64,000 nucleotides of DNA from Hypomesus transpacificus (taxonomy: Eukaryota; Chordata; Actinopteri; Osmeriformes; Osmeridae), in the NCBI RefSeq assembly GCF_021917145.1, contig NW_025813761.1, forward strand, positions 159,936-223,935, read 5' to 3'. A program made the position numbers and the translations under genes. The notes beneath the pieces are model-generated. The model had not been told where the DNA came from, did not search any database, and saw only the letters and a program-made list of their open reading frames with translations. Positions 23,709 through 34,753 of this stretch are shown in pieces. Positions within the stretch are counted from its first letter, which is position 1, and every line of letters begins with the position of its first letter.

Positions 23709-26700
23709 CTCTCTCTCTCTCTCTCTCTCTCTCATTCTCTCGTTCTCTCTCTCTCCCCTCAAGAGTTCCAGTGAATTGTCCCAGGGATTTTCAGTTTTTG
23801 GCCCATGATCCAGATGGAGACCCGGTTCAGTGCAGATTTGCTCTATCTGGGAACCAGGAGTGTGCTACTTGTTCACTACCAAGCTTTTTTACACTGAAAG
23901 TAAGGACCCAAGGAGGACACACCCAGACATTCGAGAAGAATGATCATATTTCAAGTGTAAATCTCCCATATTAAACATTTAAACTAAATCTTAATCAACG
24001 TTATTTTTGTACCCTTCAGTCACCATGTACGCTATCTTACTTGAACACTTCCATCTCGGCTGAAAACACGTACGCGGTGCAGATTATGATGGAGGACTTC
24101 CCCACTGCGTCTATAACCCTGACCTACAAGGATGGCTCGCAGTCTAACCGGAGTTCCTCCAGCCCTCTCAGCAAGTTGCCCGTACATTTTGCAGTCAGAG
24201 GTAGATATTATCTCCCCTATGTAGGCTACATGTTTGTCTTTAACAGGCTGGGGGATAGGGATGGATTTGAGAAAATTAGAAAAATATCCAACCATCGAGT
24301 TTGTGGGTGGGTTGTTCCATTTATCAAAGTGTACAACTATGAAGCATGTGAAAGACAGAAGTACATCTCAGTATTCATGGCTGCCTTGTGCTCCAGTTGG
24401 GGCTGCAGTGCCCTCCTGTGCAGAGGGGGAATATCTCCCCAGGTTCCTGTCCCCGACGCCGGCCTACGGAACCCACTTCTACGTTGCTGTCAACAACACA
24501 CTGGAGATCTCAGTCAGGGCAGAGGCCAATCTTTCCAAGTGAGGAAAATACACTGTAACTCATGTATTCACCACTAAGAGGCAGCGTGTACTTTACATCA
24601 ATCAGTCTGCCTGTCTAGAAATAATCCTACATATCCTTAGTCTAGAATAATACTTATGGGAATGTGTTGTTGTGGTTTTTTAAGCGTTTCCGAGCTTCTG
24701 GTCAGTGGTCCGCACGATTTTATAAAGACCACGACTGCACCTGGACAGTTCACAATAAGATGGACACCAACAGAAGACGACAGACAGGACCATCCTATCT
24801 GCTTCGTTTCCCAGGCGCAGGAAGTCGGGTCAGTCTCCATTTTGCTAATTCAAGTGATTCTCTATCAGTTCAGTTGTTTTATAATCCGTGATCTATCATT
24901 TTAAGTACCAAATTTGAAATAATCTACCATCTGACAAATTTGTTAAATTATTTTACAGCCTCAAATATCACTCTGAGCTGCGTTGTGTGATTGTCACCGT
25001 TGGAAACCTATATACCACACCTAACCCCGAAGCTACGACACACATTTTAACTACAAACACTTCTTTTCCTGATGCCACAACTACCACACCGACATTCACA
25101 ACTACCACACCAACAAATATTACAACCACACCAACAAACACAACTGCCAAACCAGACCCTGAAACTACGACACACATTTTCACAACAAACACAACTACTA
25201 TACCTGACGCCACAACTACCACACCAACATTCACAACTACCACACCAACAAATACTACTACCACACCAACAAATACTACTATCACACCAGATCCCGAAAC
25301 TACAACACACATTTTCACAACAAACACAACTATTATACCTGATGCCACAACTACCACATCAACATTCACAACTACCACACCAACATTCACAACTACCACA
25401 CCAACAAATACTACTACCACACCAACAAATACTATTACCACACCAGACCCCGAAACTACAACACGCATTTTCACAACAAACACAACTATTATACCTGATG
25501 CCACAACTACCACACCAACATTCACAACTACCACACCAACAAATACTACTACCACACCAACAAACACAACTACCACACCAACAAATACTACTACCACACC
25601 AACAAACACAACTACCACACCAACAAATACTACTACCACACCAACAAATACTACTACCACACCAACAAACCCAACTACCACACCAGACCCCGAAACTACG
25701 ACACACATTTTCACAACAAACACAACTATTATACCTGATGCAACAACTACCACATTAACATTCACAATTACCACACCAACAACTACAATTACCACACCAA
25801 CAAACACAGCTACCACACCAACACATACGACTACTTTGATTATTTGTATTACTTGTATTATTGTTTTCATTGATTTTATGTAAAGCACCTTGAACTGCAA
25901 TTCTTGTAAGAAATGTGCTATAAAATCTTATTTATTACTACCACACCAACAAAACTACTACTTTTATTACTTTTTTGTTACTTGTATTATTGTTTTTATT
26001 GATTTTATGTAAAGCACCTTGAACAGCAATTCTTGTATGAAATGTGCTATATAAATAAAGTCTTATTATTATTATTACCACACCAACAAAGACTACTACC
26101 ACACCAACATTCACAACTACCACACCAACAAATACTACTACCACACCAACATTCACACCTACCAGTGTTTCCCACACATAGACTTATTTGTGGCGGTGCG
26201 CCACAGAATCAACACCGGCCGCCACACATTGCGTTTCGTAAAATATTTTTTTTTTATCGCTATTTAGGTTAAAACACGCAGCGTATTCGTTCAGCTGCAT
26301 TTCCTTTCCCCTGCTCTCCCTCCGTCTCTCTGTCACTCATGCGTCTTTCTCACATATGCACGCAGTCAACAGTCAACAATGCATACATATGCCGTTCTAG
26401 TAAGACCGACAGCTATATCAGCGAGCCTTCAGCATTAGTGCCGTAGCTAAAAGTCGAGGAAAGTTGAGGCTACTTTTCGCTAGGTAGCTTACTCACATTT
26501 ACATTTAGTCATTTAGCAGACGCTCTTATCCAGAGCGACTTACAGTACTCGAAGTTTCCCCTTCGTTCTTTTAGTGAGAAGTCTCAAGAGCTAGCTACTT
26601 ACCCGGCGTCATGGAGCCGACCAGTTAAATAGTTGTTTAGCACTAGCGTTGCTACATCATTCATAATGCAGAAATTATATGTTAGTTGTTAATTTTGTGA

Positions 26701-29109
26701 AGGTGTGAATCATTTTGGATTAATATTTAATGTAACAAATTACAACCCCCCACCCCTCCCGGCCACAATTAGATTTCTAATCTGTGGGAAACACTGCCTA
26801 CCATACCAACAAATACTACTACCACACCAGACCCCGAAAGTACAACAGCCATGGTGTCTGGGAACATAAAGATGCCAGAGTTGGCCAGTAGCACTGGGGT
26901 CTCCAGGGAAGAGCCAGTCACACACCTGCATTTACACAAAGAGACACACACTGGAAGTGATTGAGCGGTGTCCACCAAGAGACTGGAGATTGCAACTCAC
27001 ACACTCAACAGCTATCTATGGCAAAGGGGTCAAACCAGAACACAACACATTTAACAAAGAAAATTGTAAAACACTACCCTCCGACCCCCCGACCCCCCCC
27101 CCCCCCCCCCCCTCCCGCCACCATTTTTATGAGACATTCTCAATGTCTGTGCTTGTATTTCAACAGTCAGCCAGTATGTGTGTGTGATGCTGTGTTCCAG
27201 GCAGCAGCCACCAGAGAGGTATTTGGCCTGACCTCTCCCAGGGCCACCCAGAGATTGAGCCTCTGGCCGTGGACACAACGGAACCGCAGTGTCATCTGTT
27301 ACTGAGGCATTTGTCCTACTGGGGCAGAGGGCAGGCTGAAAGCACCCCACACACTACCGTATTCACAGTGATAAACTGTGTACAAGGCCGACACACACTC
27401 AGACTGAGGAGCAGAATCACATTTACATTTAGTCATTTAGCAGACGCTCTTATCCAAAGCGACTTACAGTAGATACAGGGACATTCCCTCGAGGCAAGTA
27501 GGGTGAGGTGCCTTGCCCAGGGACACAACGTCATTTTTGCACGGCCAAGAATCAAACCGGCAACCTTCCAATTTATAGCCCGATACCCTAACTGCTGAGC
27601 CACCTGTCTTCCAGTGAAGTCACGGGTTGGGTTCAAGTTGCTCCAGACAGCAGCAGTCACTTGAGTTTTGGCAACAGGCCCTTTGCATTGCCAAGAATTT
27701 CAAGCTGTGGTTGAGCAACAAACCAAAATGTGGACAGACTGGTTTTAAAAAGCTCAGCAGGAATCCATCTTTGGGTGTTCTCTATTGCAACTGTATTGTA
27801 TAGTCAATTAACAACCCCGACACTCGATTTAGTAGACTCTAGATACCAATTGTGCTTCAATTTCCAATCCTCAGCCCTCTTAAACTGTACATGTCTCAAC
27901 TTTTACGGATCAGCCCACCAGGAGCTCCAGAATGGAGAATGCTGATCTATGTGCAGCCCAGATTCCCCGCTTAATTATTTGTAATTATTTCCACGAGGGC
28001 CATGGTCATCTGATTCAAGCTGCGTGGAGGCCACTGTGGTCTCTCTGGACCCCTGCTTTCCACCCAGCTCTCACTCAGTACTGACTGAACGCTGATGCTA
28101 AGATAAGCACATCGCGTAGCTTCATCTGTAACCTATCATGATCTGTCTATCCATCTCTATCATATCTGAAACAAAACAAGATAAGACGGAGAGAAATCAT
28201 GTCGCTTGTTAGAGTTGACTTGTCGTTAGAGACGGTAGTGTGTCCAGTGTGTGTCTATATCCTACCACTAAACATGTCACATGACCCTCAGATGTTGCTT
28301 ACGTGTAGGAAGGTTGAAGGCGCTTTGCCGGACGCGTCGTTGCTCCCGCCGCCGAAAGTGATGATGCGTAGATAACCAGGGTGAGAGGGGGAGCTGACCT
28401 GTCCTTCGGCGCTCACGAAAAACATCTGCACCCCTCTAGGGAGAAACAGCAGCTCATCTCCATCTCCCGTTGCCGTTTCAGCCGCAAACCCCCGGGGCTG
28501 GCCCCCCAGGCGCCCTGCTACAGGGCTGTAGGCCAGGCTGTGGTGCCCATCCGTGGGCTGGGGTGTATAGGCTGGGGGCTGCTCTCCTGGGGCTCCCAGG
28601 GCCGGTACTGGGAAGATGGGCAGAGATGGGCCTGTGGTCCCTGAAGCTCCAGCAGAGGGAGATGGTGTGGGTGGGTGCGGGGTCTGGGTGGAGGTGACGG
28701 GCACGGTAGGGTAGAGGCGGAGGAGGGGGTTGGAGGTAGGCTGAACGTTGGGCCCCAGGGTGGGATAGAGATTCTGCTTGGGAAGATCCAACGCCAGTTC
28801 ACTTGGCCCCTCCGTGGTCATGGACTCTGCAGTCTCCAGGTCATCGAGTCTGGTGGAGATGTTCCTCAGAGTCAGCCTCATCTTCAGCTGTAGCTGTCTG
28901 GCCGTGTCCCAAGGGGCTCCGTTGTGCCTGTCCCCCCCAGTAGGCACCTCCAGGCCCTGGGTGAGGTGCTCCCTGCCCCTCCGGTAGAGCTCCAGGGCCT
29001 CAGGTCTCCTCCCGGCCTCGTCGGCAGCCAGCCCTCGGGTTAGGCACGCCAGCGCACGGTTATGCTGGTCCTTGATCAACAACAGCTCCGCTGGCTCAGC
29101 CAACGCCAT
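18134..29109 (-). CDS. spart: Spartin (SPG20 homologue)
   Basis: Seven minus-strand exons join in phase: 28303-29109, 21456-21650, 20273-20444, 19923-20117, 19587-19745, 19325-19415 and 18134-18347 (1833 bp, 610 aa; human about 666). Exon 1 holds the N-terminal MIT domain (about residues 9-85, with ALACLTRGLAADEAGR), a Pro-rich linker with PPAYTPQ, and LLFLPRGVQMFFVSAEGQVS. Exon 2 gives VCDWLYP and IFMFPDTM. Exons 4-7 form the senescence/plant-dehydration domain (KGASKLREHITP, HVAKQATGGAVRVSQFL, LAPHVKKHGAKLIPES, DGAMIVAASSMQG, VNVGVTAFNMDNL). Spartin acts in lipid-droplet turnover, endosomal traffic and abscission in other vertebrates. Intron 1 is 6.6 kb and contains mucin-like gene A on the opposite strand. 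A GT/CA tract forms part of the exon 5 acceptor region. Partial copies of exons 2 and 7 lie nearby. Confidence 0.95.
20962..21359. mobile_element. Non-autonomous hAT-like element with perfect target duplication
   Basis: The ends cagtggcggttctagac and gtagaaccgcccctg are inverted. Both flanks are ttcacgac (20954-20961 and 21360-21367), a perfect 8-bp duplication. The 398-bp interior is non-coding and G-rich near the ends. It lies in spart intron 2 and is the short relative of the element at 15725-17277. Confidence 0.9.
22335..22342 (+). promoter_or_regulatory. TATA-like box of mucin-like gene A
   Basis: TTTAAAAG lies 41 bp before the ATG. The block AAAAGC...gcagtca-aggtgctcacat, ending about 10 bp before the start codon, is repeated before all four paralogues (B at 33606-33613, C near 42488, D near 54256). 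This suggests a shared, short-leader core promoter. Confidence 0.5.
22383..25883 (+). CDS. Secreted mucin-like protein A, nested in spart intron 1, C-terminally truncated
   Basis: Eight exons join in phase: 22383-22505, 23045-23244, 23368-23505, 23764-23899, 24020-24200, 24397-24538, 24685-24828 and 24959-25883 (1989 bp, 662 aa). Residues 1-20 are a signal peptide; the mature part opens [13 protein letters not shown]. Conserved cysteine segments follow: [75 protein letters not shown] and [11 protein letters not shown]. The last exon encodes about 280 residues rich in Thr/Pro, with units such as PDPETTTHIFTTNT. The frame then runs into a dispersed-repeat tail and ends LIICITCIIVFIDFM, in place of the C-terminal module of B-D. 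Fish relatives are usually called uncharacterised or mucin-like (from memory). Likely a secreted or surface glycoprotein; whether this copy is functional is open. Confidence 0.75.
22662..22860 (-). mobile_element. tRNA-derived SINE, reversed
   Basis: Read on the minus strand the element starts with a tRNA-like head (gggagtcagatggctgagcg, then a B-box like gttt-gattcccgg). It ends with the tail ctgctaaaaatgactaaatg. It lies in intron 1 of gene A. A 45-bp piece of the same tail in the opposite orientation follows at about 22896-22940. Confidence 0.85.
23581..23757. repeat. CT microsatellite at the intron 3 acceptor of gene A
   Basis: An interrupted CT array of about 175 bp runs almost up to the exon 4 acceptor at 23763. 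The same position is pyrimidine-rich in B (34679-34778), C (43858-43914, short) and D (55436-55508). Confidence 0.9.
25840..26075 (+). mobile_element. Two tails of a dispersed repeat inserted in the Thr/Pro repeats of gene A
   Basis: Two near-identical pieces (about 25840-25935 and 25976-26073) read gattttatgtaaagcacctt and then gaaatgtgctat, the second with aataaag. This looks like the 3' end of an interspersed fish element. Thr/Pro-type repeats lie between and after them. The first copy supplies the last codons and stop of gene A. Confidence 0.65.
26163..26796. mobile_element. hAT-like element splitting the leftover repeats of gene A
   Basis: The ends cagtgtttcccaca and tgtgggaaacactg are inverted. 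The flanks share cctac on both sides, shorter than the 8 bp expected for hAT. Thr/Pro-type repeat sequence stops at the left end and resumes at the right end (26797-26848). A SINE fragment is nested at 26495-26546. No transposase frame was seen. Confidence 0.75.
26495..26546 (-). mobile_element. SINE tail fragment
   Basis: The sequence cacatttacatttagtcatt followed by tagcagacgctcttatcc and the gagcgacttacag end is the tail of the SINE family at 22662, 27419 and 59251. The tRNA head is absent. Confidence 0.8.
26849..26940 (-). pseudogene. Partial copy of spart exon 2
   Basis: About 83 bp equivalent to the 5' part of spart exon 2 (21568-21650), plus its acceptor and about 70 bp of intron 1, are repeated here. 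The copy has an 8-bp deletion around the TLETP codons, which breaks the frame. Its left edge abuts Thr/Pro repeat DNA of gene A. Gene A is therefore bracketed by two direct copies of the spart exon 2 edge. Confidence 0.85.
27419..27613 (-). mobile_element. tRNA-derived SINE, reversed
   Basis: A nearly complete member of the SINE family: tail at 27419 (atttacatttagtcatttag), body with ccttgcccagggacacaacg, and a tRNA-like head near 27540-27613. It lies in spart intron 1. Confidence 0.85.
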
Positions 29110-30174
29110 TCTCTGGAACTATAGAAAACGGACAAGAGGGCTAATCTGAGGAGAATTTATGTGAGAGAGGGGTACAAAAATATGCACTTATATTAAGCGC
29201 TTATAATCCACCATACGTAACAGAAACTACAGGAGTAATGGGTGATTTAAAAGGTGTACGCACTGGAATCTCGCATGACAAATCTCATAGCTACGCATCT
29301 GTGTTTTCAACTCGTATCAGGTTTTACCTGAGAGACAACTGCTATGGTTAATGTGTTCGTTGATGGACTGGATGTTTGTCGATAAGTTATGATACGCACC
29401 TTAATATATGCCTAACTTGAAAGTTCCGGAAAAGTACACCATACGGGAACAAGCCAACGATTAAAAAAAAGTCCGTTTAAGCCTGTATTTCTGTTAACGC
29501 GGAGCTGTCATTAACATTCTGACGCGGAGTCCGCCAAACACAGGCTGTCGGTCTTGTGATGAATCAAACAACTTGTAGATCCACCCCATGAGTAGAGTAT
29601 CCCATGTCATACTACAGTTCTTCCAATAGATGTCCCACTATAACGATAAATACAATAATGACTTGATGTTCGTCTGGGTGGGAAGCCTTGAAATGAAATT
29701 GAAACGTGCCTTAGCGAACGCCTGGTTGACATGGCCTTTGTCAATAAAAAAATAAACAGGTTAGCTCTGTGAACACGTATTTGAAAATCATTAAGAGGCA
29801 AAAAAAAATATGGTAACTTGTCATTTTAATCTCATGATGCAACATACAAGACGCAGACTGAAGTCCATGATTCTGGGGAGGTTTCACACAAGATACAGTA
29901 AAAGATTTGAACGTTTGACGAATGGCTTTTACAGACTTGGGGCAAATCCTGATCTCAGACTAGAACCAACAATACAACACCTCAAGCAGTCAAGTTTAAA
30001 GTTCACAAGAAACTTTATAATTTTTATTGTTACCTTGATAGCTAACTATAATAAAAATGGCTTATTTACACCGGTTAAAAAATTCAATTTAAAAAAGTAA
30101 TTTTACAAAATCACATATCTACAAAACAGGTAAGCGCTGTGTCGTGCTGCAGGCCACAGAAGGTTCCAGTTGCC
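29110..30174. other. Intergenic DNA between ccna1 and spart
   Basis: About 1 kb holding the spart 5' region and the ccna1 3' flank; both genes are on the minus strand. No further exon was recognised. A 96-codon plus-strand frame at 29810-30100 has no family resemblance. Confidence 0.6.
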
Positions 30175-31144
30175 TCAGTGGAAAGGTAGAGAAGGGGGAG
30201 GAGTCATGGCCGACACATTTCCATACCTGTGAAAAGGATACAAGATAAGCTGAAGCAGGAGTATAGCAAAAACAGCCATGAAGACAAGTCAGTGCCCTTC
30301 AACCCACCTTGAGCTCTTGTACTTCTCCCTGATGGCCTGTTGGGGGCGACTCTCCGCACCGAGGTAGAGCTTGTGCAGGTCCTTCAGACAACGGGCAATC
30401 TCCGACAGGGTGTAACCAGTGAAGGCACCCAAGGCATCAGGCTAAGGAAGCAAAGCACAGGATTAGTCATTTTGATTGGTCGAATGTCCCAACTGAATTA
30501 CCCAACCGACAAGGGTTGTATTCAAACCATTACAGAACGAAGCCACGGGATCGATCAGGACAGCTCACCCAGAATGTTCTGTTTACTGTGTAGTTGGCCA
30601 GACAGTAGGCTGCCGCTGCCACCATAGACGGCACGTACTGCAGGAAAGGGTCTACTTCCAGCAGACTCAACTCTGACACATACTGGAAGATGAAACCACA
30701 ATACAACCCTGAGTGGTACGCACACCTAGAAACCTAAGTCGATGACATTCCTACAGTATCAAGTGTTCCTTGGAATATGGAAAGAGTGCCAACCCAGATC
30801 AGTGGTAGATAACGTTGCTCATGTTTAGACTGACAGGTTGGGACCTACTTGGGCGAGGTTCTGTGTCTGGGAGCAGACAGACTGCACAGTCATGTACTGG
30901 AGCAGGAAGTGATGCGTTGTGGGCACGGTCATGTCAAACGCCAGCACTTTCAGGACGAGGTGCTCCATGCGAAGCACCTGTTTCTTGGTGTACGTGTCGT
31001 CCGTAATGTACACAAATTCGTCCACCTCCGGGGGGTAGATCTCCTCGTACTTCCTGAAGAAGAAACGGCAATGGATGGCATTCGATTTGGAACGACGGGG
31101 GCCGTTTGTCAAACCGCTCTGACAAAAAAAAAAAAAAACGTCAA

Positions 31145-31198
<54 letters not shown>

Positions 31199-32158
31199 TA
31201 CGCTGCGAGCATTATGGCAGCCGTGCCCAACAACTGCAGTTTGCCCCGAAGCACTGACATGCAGGACAGGAAACGGTCAATGTAGTTGACGGCCAGGAAG
31301 AAGGTCTCGTTGCACAGCTTGTACTCCAGACACACCTCCACCAGCCAGTCCATCAGGATGACACGCATGCAGTTAGTGATGTCTGGCTGCTTTCGCATGT
31401 AGCCATGTTTGGGGTGGCATTTCATCTGTAAATGACAAACCGGGGTGGGACTTGTAAACGCATTAGAGTAAGGGACAGACAAAATGTCTGCTGCAAGGTC
31501 AGGGGGGGGGGGGATGGTTTGAGTGTAAAGTCATTTAACTGAATGCCATTAGACCTAGATGGCAGCTGTTAAAGCAGTAACGCACCTCACTCTCTCGCAA
31601 ATGCCGGTGGATGTCTTCCGCGTACTCAGACAGGCCCAGCATATCCTCTGATGTCATTGGTTCATCAGGTAGGGATTGCATTGAGGTGTCCATACATGTG
31701 CCTGAAAAGAAGGTACACCTCCATTCATTGATAGGCTGGCATGCATGATGCATGAATCATTATTGCTAACCCCAATGCATCTCACCTGAGCTCAGGTCGA
31801 GGAAGAGCCGGAAATCTTTATGTTGCAAGGCTGCCCTATCCTCATTCACCAACTGAGGTGAAACCACGACTTCAGTACAGGCAGGGAGGACAACCTCACA
31901 TGGGTCATCCAGAAAGACATCAAAGCTGGAGCTGGATGTACAGCCCGGAAACGTCGTCTGAGAGTTCTCCGAGATGGACCCGAGTTTAGAGGGCTGACCT
32001 CCGGCTAAACGGCTGTGCTGTTCGTTTTCACTCAGTAGGCCGAGGACCGTTCTTTGTTTTGCCCTCTGCATACGGGTTGGATCCATTCTGCTTGAGCCAG
32101 CAGCAACATTTTCTTGGCTACTGCGGCTAGCGAACGCGCCGGCTGTGTTAAAGCTCAT
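30175..32158 (-). CDS. ccna1: Cyclin A1
   Basis: Seven minus-strand exons join in phase: 31786-32158, 31586-31701, 31202-31425, 30849-31053, 30569-30682, 30308-30441 and 30175-30226 (1218 bp, 405 aa). The N-terminal region has a destruction box [10 protein letters not shown], the APC/C degron of A and B cyclins. The first cyclin box contains [20 protein letters not shown], the MRAIL-type CDK-binding and RxL-docking helix, then NYIDRFLS and [19 protein letters not shown]. The second box includes [17 protein letters not shown]. The protein ends [13 protein letters not shown]. Cyclin A partners CDK2/CDK1; A1 acts mainly in germ cells in mammals. Assignment to A1 rather than A2 rests mainly on its place beside spart. 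Intron 3 (148 bp) contains a T homopolymer of about 49 bases right after the donor. Confidence 0.93.
31148..31196. repeat. Poly-A homopolymer of about 49 bases
   Basis: An uninterrupted A run (T on the ccna1 sense strand) inside ccna1 intron 3, starting 5 bases from the exon 3 donor. Its exact length may not be reliable. Confidence 0.9.
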
Positions 32159-32630
32159 CTTCAGACAAGCTACGACCTATTTAGTGTGTAAAAAGTCGGT
32201 GCAAACAAACAGCTTGATAAGTACACAAAACAAGTCGCCGTATGTTAGAAGCGCAGGGTAATTGCTGCCATGACTACCAGGTGACAGTGGCACAGTCAAC
32301 ACTCCCAAACTTGCTTGCCAATTCTGAGAAACGAAACATTTAGCTTAAAACCCGTATAAAATAGTCAATCATAAGATTTGTATAGAGGTATACATTTAAC
32401 ACAACTGGATAGTTAGCAGTAGTGGCTCTGAACAGTAAGGTGGCCATTTCGTCCGGCAATTTAAACGATACTAGCTAGCAGGCTAAAACTTTTTTACAAA
32501 CCTTTTGTTATTATACGGAGCACGTGTAGAAAATTCCTTAAGAAGTTTGACCGCGTAAACTCGCTGGCTAGCTTCACATTGAACTGTGAAAGGTCTCAAA
32601 GTTTATGTATTGTTCATTCCAAAGAGCGCA

Positions 32631-32712
32631 CCAATCAGCTGTTGCACTGTCAACTCAGCTGTTGCAGATTCCGAAAATTGTAGAAGTTGCCGCTGCCCTG
32701 GTGGGTGTCCAA
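32631..32712. promoter_or_regulatory. CCAAT boxes upstream of ccna1
   Basis: Two plus-strand CCAAT motifs (accaatcagc near 32630-32639 and tccaatcacg near 32706-32715) lie about 470-560 bp upstream of the ccna1 start. NF-Y/CCAAT control is usual for cyclin A promoters, but distance and orientation make this only a suggestion. Confidence 0.25.
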
Positions 32713-33605
32713 TCACGGCCGACAATGACACCGGGGATGACGTCTTCATAGCAACAGGCCGACGCGCAGTGCATGTCAGTGTGTAAGCATGGATCACTTC
32801 GGATTAATCAAAGTGTGTGCATGCATGCGTGTGTGCTTGCGTGCGAGAGAGAAAAAGAAAGAGAAAGAGGGTAGCAATCCGGCAGAGCTGGTTTATGCAG
32901 GAGACTTCGAGAACTTAACGCTGTCAGTCAGCAGTCAAATCACGTCGTTGACACTGCTACTTTACAGCCAGAGCGGTTTAATTAGACCACAAACTCACCC
33001 GCACTCGGACAATGCGACGCAGGATGTGCATCGCCTTTCTTTGTTAACTCCACCACCTCGGACTACCTGTGGTTATGTCTCTCTCTGTTTCTCTGTCTTA
33101 ATGGGGGGATGTGTATCGAGCCGGTGCGATCAGACTGTATTTTCGTAGTATGTGTTATAACTTAGAGTCTTCCTCCCGGAATGACTGGCAATTGAATTAT
33201 ACTGCAATGTATTCCCAGTATTATAAATAAATTGTGGTTTATTTGGTAGCATTTCGTAGTGTGATCGATTTTACTATATGCATACTGTACAAAGAAAGAG
33301 GTGCACCATTGGATAGGTCTGCCCTTCCCATCTCGTGCTTCTGCGTGTGAGGCTTTCCCAGCCCTGGCAGTTGTCTGCCATATTCAATATTACCTTGAGA
33401 GCATTTTTGTTTGGCTATCATTTACGTGCCCTTCATATGAGAGATAGAAACTTTTTGCATGAATGTCACCATTCAGATCCTTTGTTTCGCCCATGTCGCC
33501 CATAGTTAAGTCTGCCCCCGCTGCACAGAAAGGTGTATCTCCTTTCCAACGTGTCTTTCCTCATTCTTCCATCACGCGTTCAGCATTTCCTTCAGAGCAT
33601 TTTTC

Positions 33606-33613
33606 TTTAAAAG
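33606..33613 (+). promoter_or_regulatory. TATA-like box of mucin-like gene B
   Basis: TTTAAAAG lies 41 bp before the ATG, in the same place and context as in gene A. The preceding 300 bp (from about 33290) is also recognisably like the flanks at 16130-16820 and 22060-22310. Confidence 0.5.
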
Positions 33614-33653
33614 CCAAGGCCGCAGTCACAGGTGCTCACATGCGGTAGGCACC

Positions 33654-34675
33654 ATGTCTGTCTCTACCATCCTGCTGCCGCTGTTACTGCTGGTTTCTGG
33701 ATCCTCAGCCACCCACTTCCACGGAGGGACCATGACCTTTAACCCCAAAGGAGTCAACGCAGACGGATTCTACACGGTAAGACCACAAAGTGGAAACAGA
33801 GTTCTGAGTTCTGACAGGGAGGTGTGGATATCTGCCTTCTGCAATGTTCAGAGACAAGGACTCGTGTTTTTGAATGGAAGATACTGGTAACCGGTCGTGG
33901 TAACTGGTCGGTATTTATTACATGCACAGTCTGAGATATTAGATTAGATTCAGATTAGATTAGAGTCATATGTCGTATTATTCATATGTTGTAAATTATT
34001 CAACTTTTTCAGTTTGTTGTCTATCGCCCTCTAACTGTTTGAAAGCCAAACTACAATGGTCACTGTGTGTTTCGAGTTCGACCATCTTAGAAACTACAGG
34101 ATAGAATTGTGAGTTAGACTTCACATCTGCTGAATGATTGTAGGTGGACATTCGCTTCAAGTTGGCCCTTCACACGACGTGTTCCACTACAGCCTGGGCT
34201 AACCTCTGGACATGTACGAGTGGAAATTGTGGCAATATTAGCAGCACTGCTCTGTATAACCTGGACAGTAGCAGTGGAGACTGGTGCCAGTGGGAAGAAG
34301 TCATGATTAGAAATGTTGACACCAACCTACCTTTTATACTTGAGTAAGTGTTGAAAAAACCATGGAAACACTTTGCCCAAGCATATGTTTGTAAATGTTT
34401 ATAGTATTTTCCCAGTTAAGTCCCATGCCTGTGCAACTGTAACATACTTTACATTCATGTTGATAGACTGTCTGGTGGTAACTGGATCAACACCTATGTT
34501 GGAGATATATCATGGAGACTAAGAACTACGGTGGATCTGGGAGTGAGGTCTGACACAGGGACAGCCAACAGATCCCCACAGACCACAGTCATACCTCTTC
34601 TGCTGTGAGTTGCATTCATCATTTTACTAATCTGTGTGAGCCCATGATCTAAATACGAGGGTTTAATCCCAAAAT

Positions 34676-34753
<78 letters not shown>

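Noticed and set aside
29810-30100. 96-codon plus-strand frame downstream of ccna1
   Set aside because: No resemblance to a known family, no splice partners, and it lies in the probable ccna1 3' UTR on the other strand.
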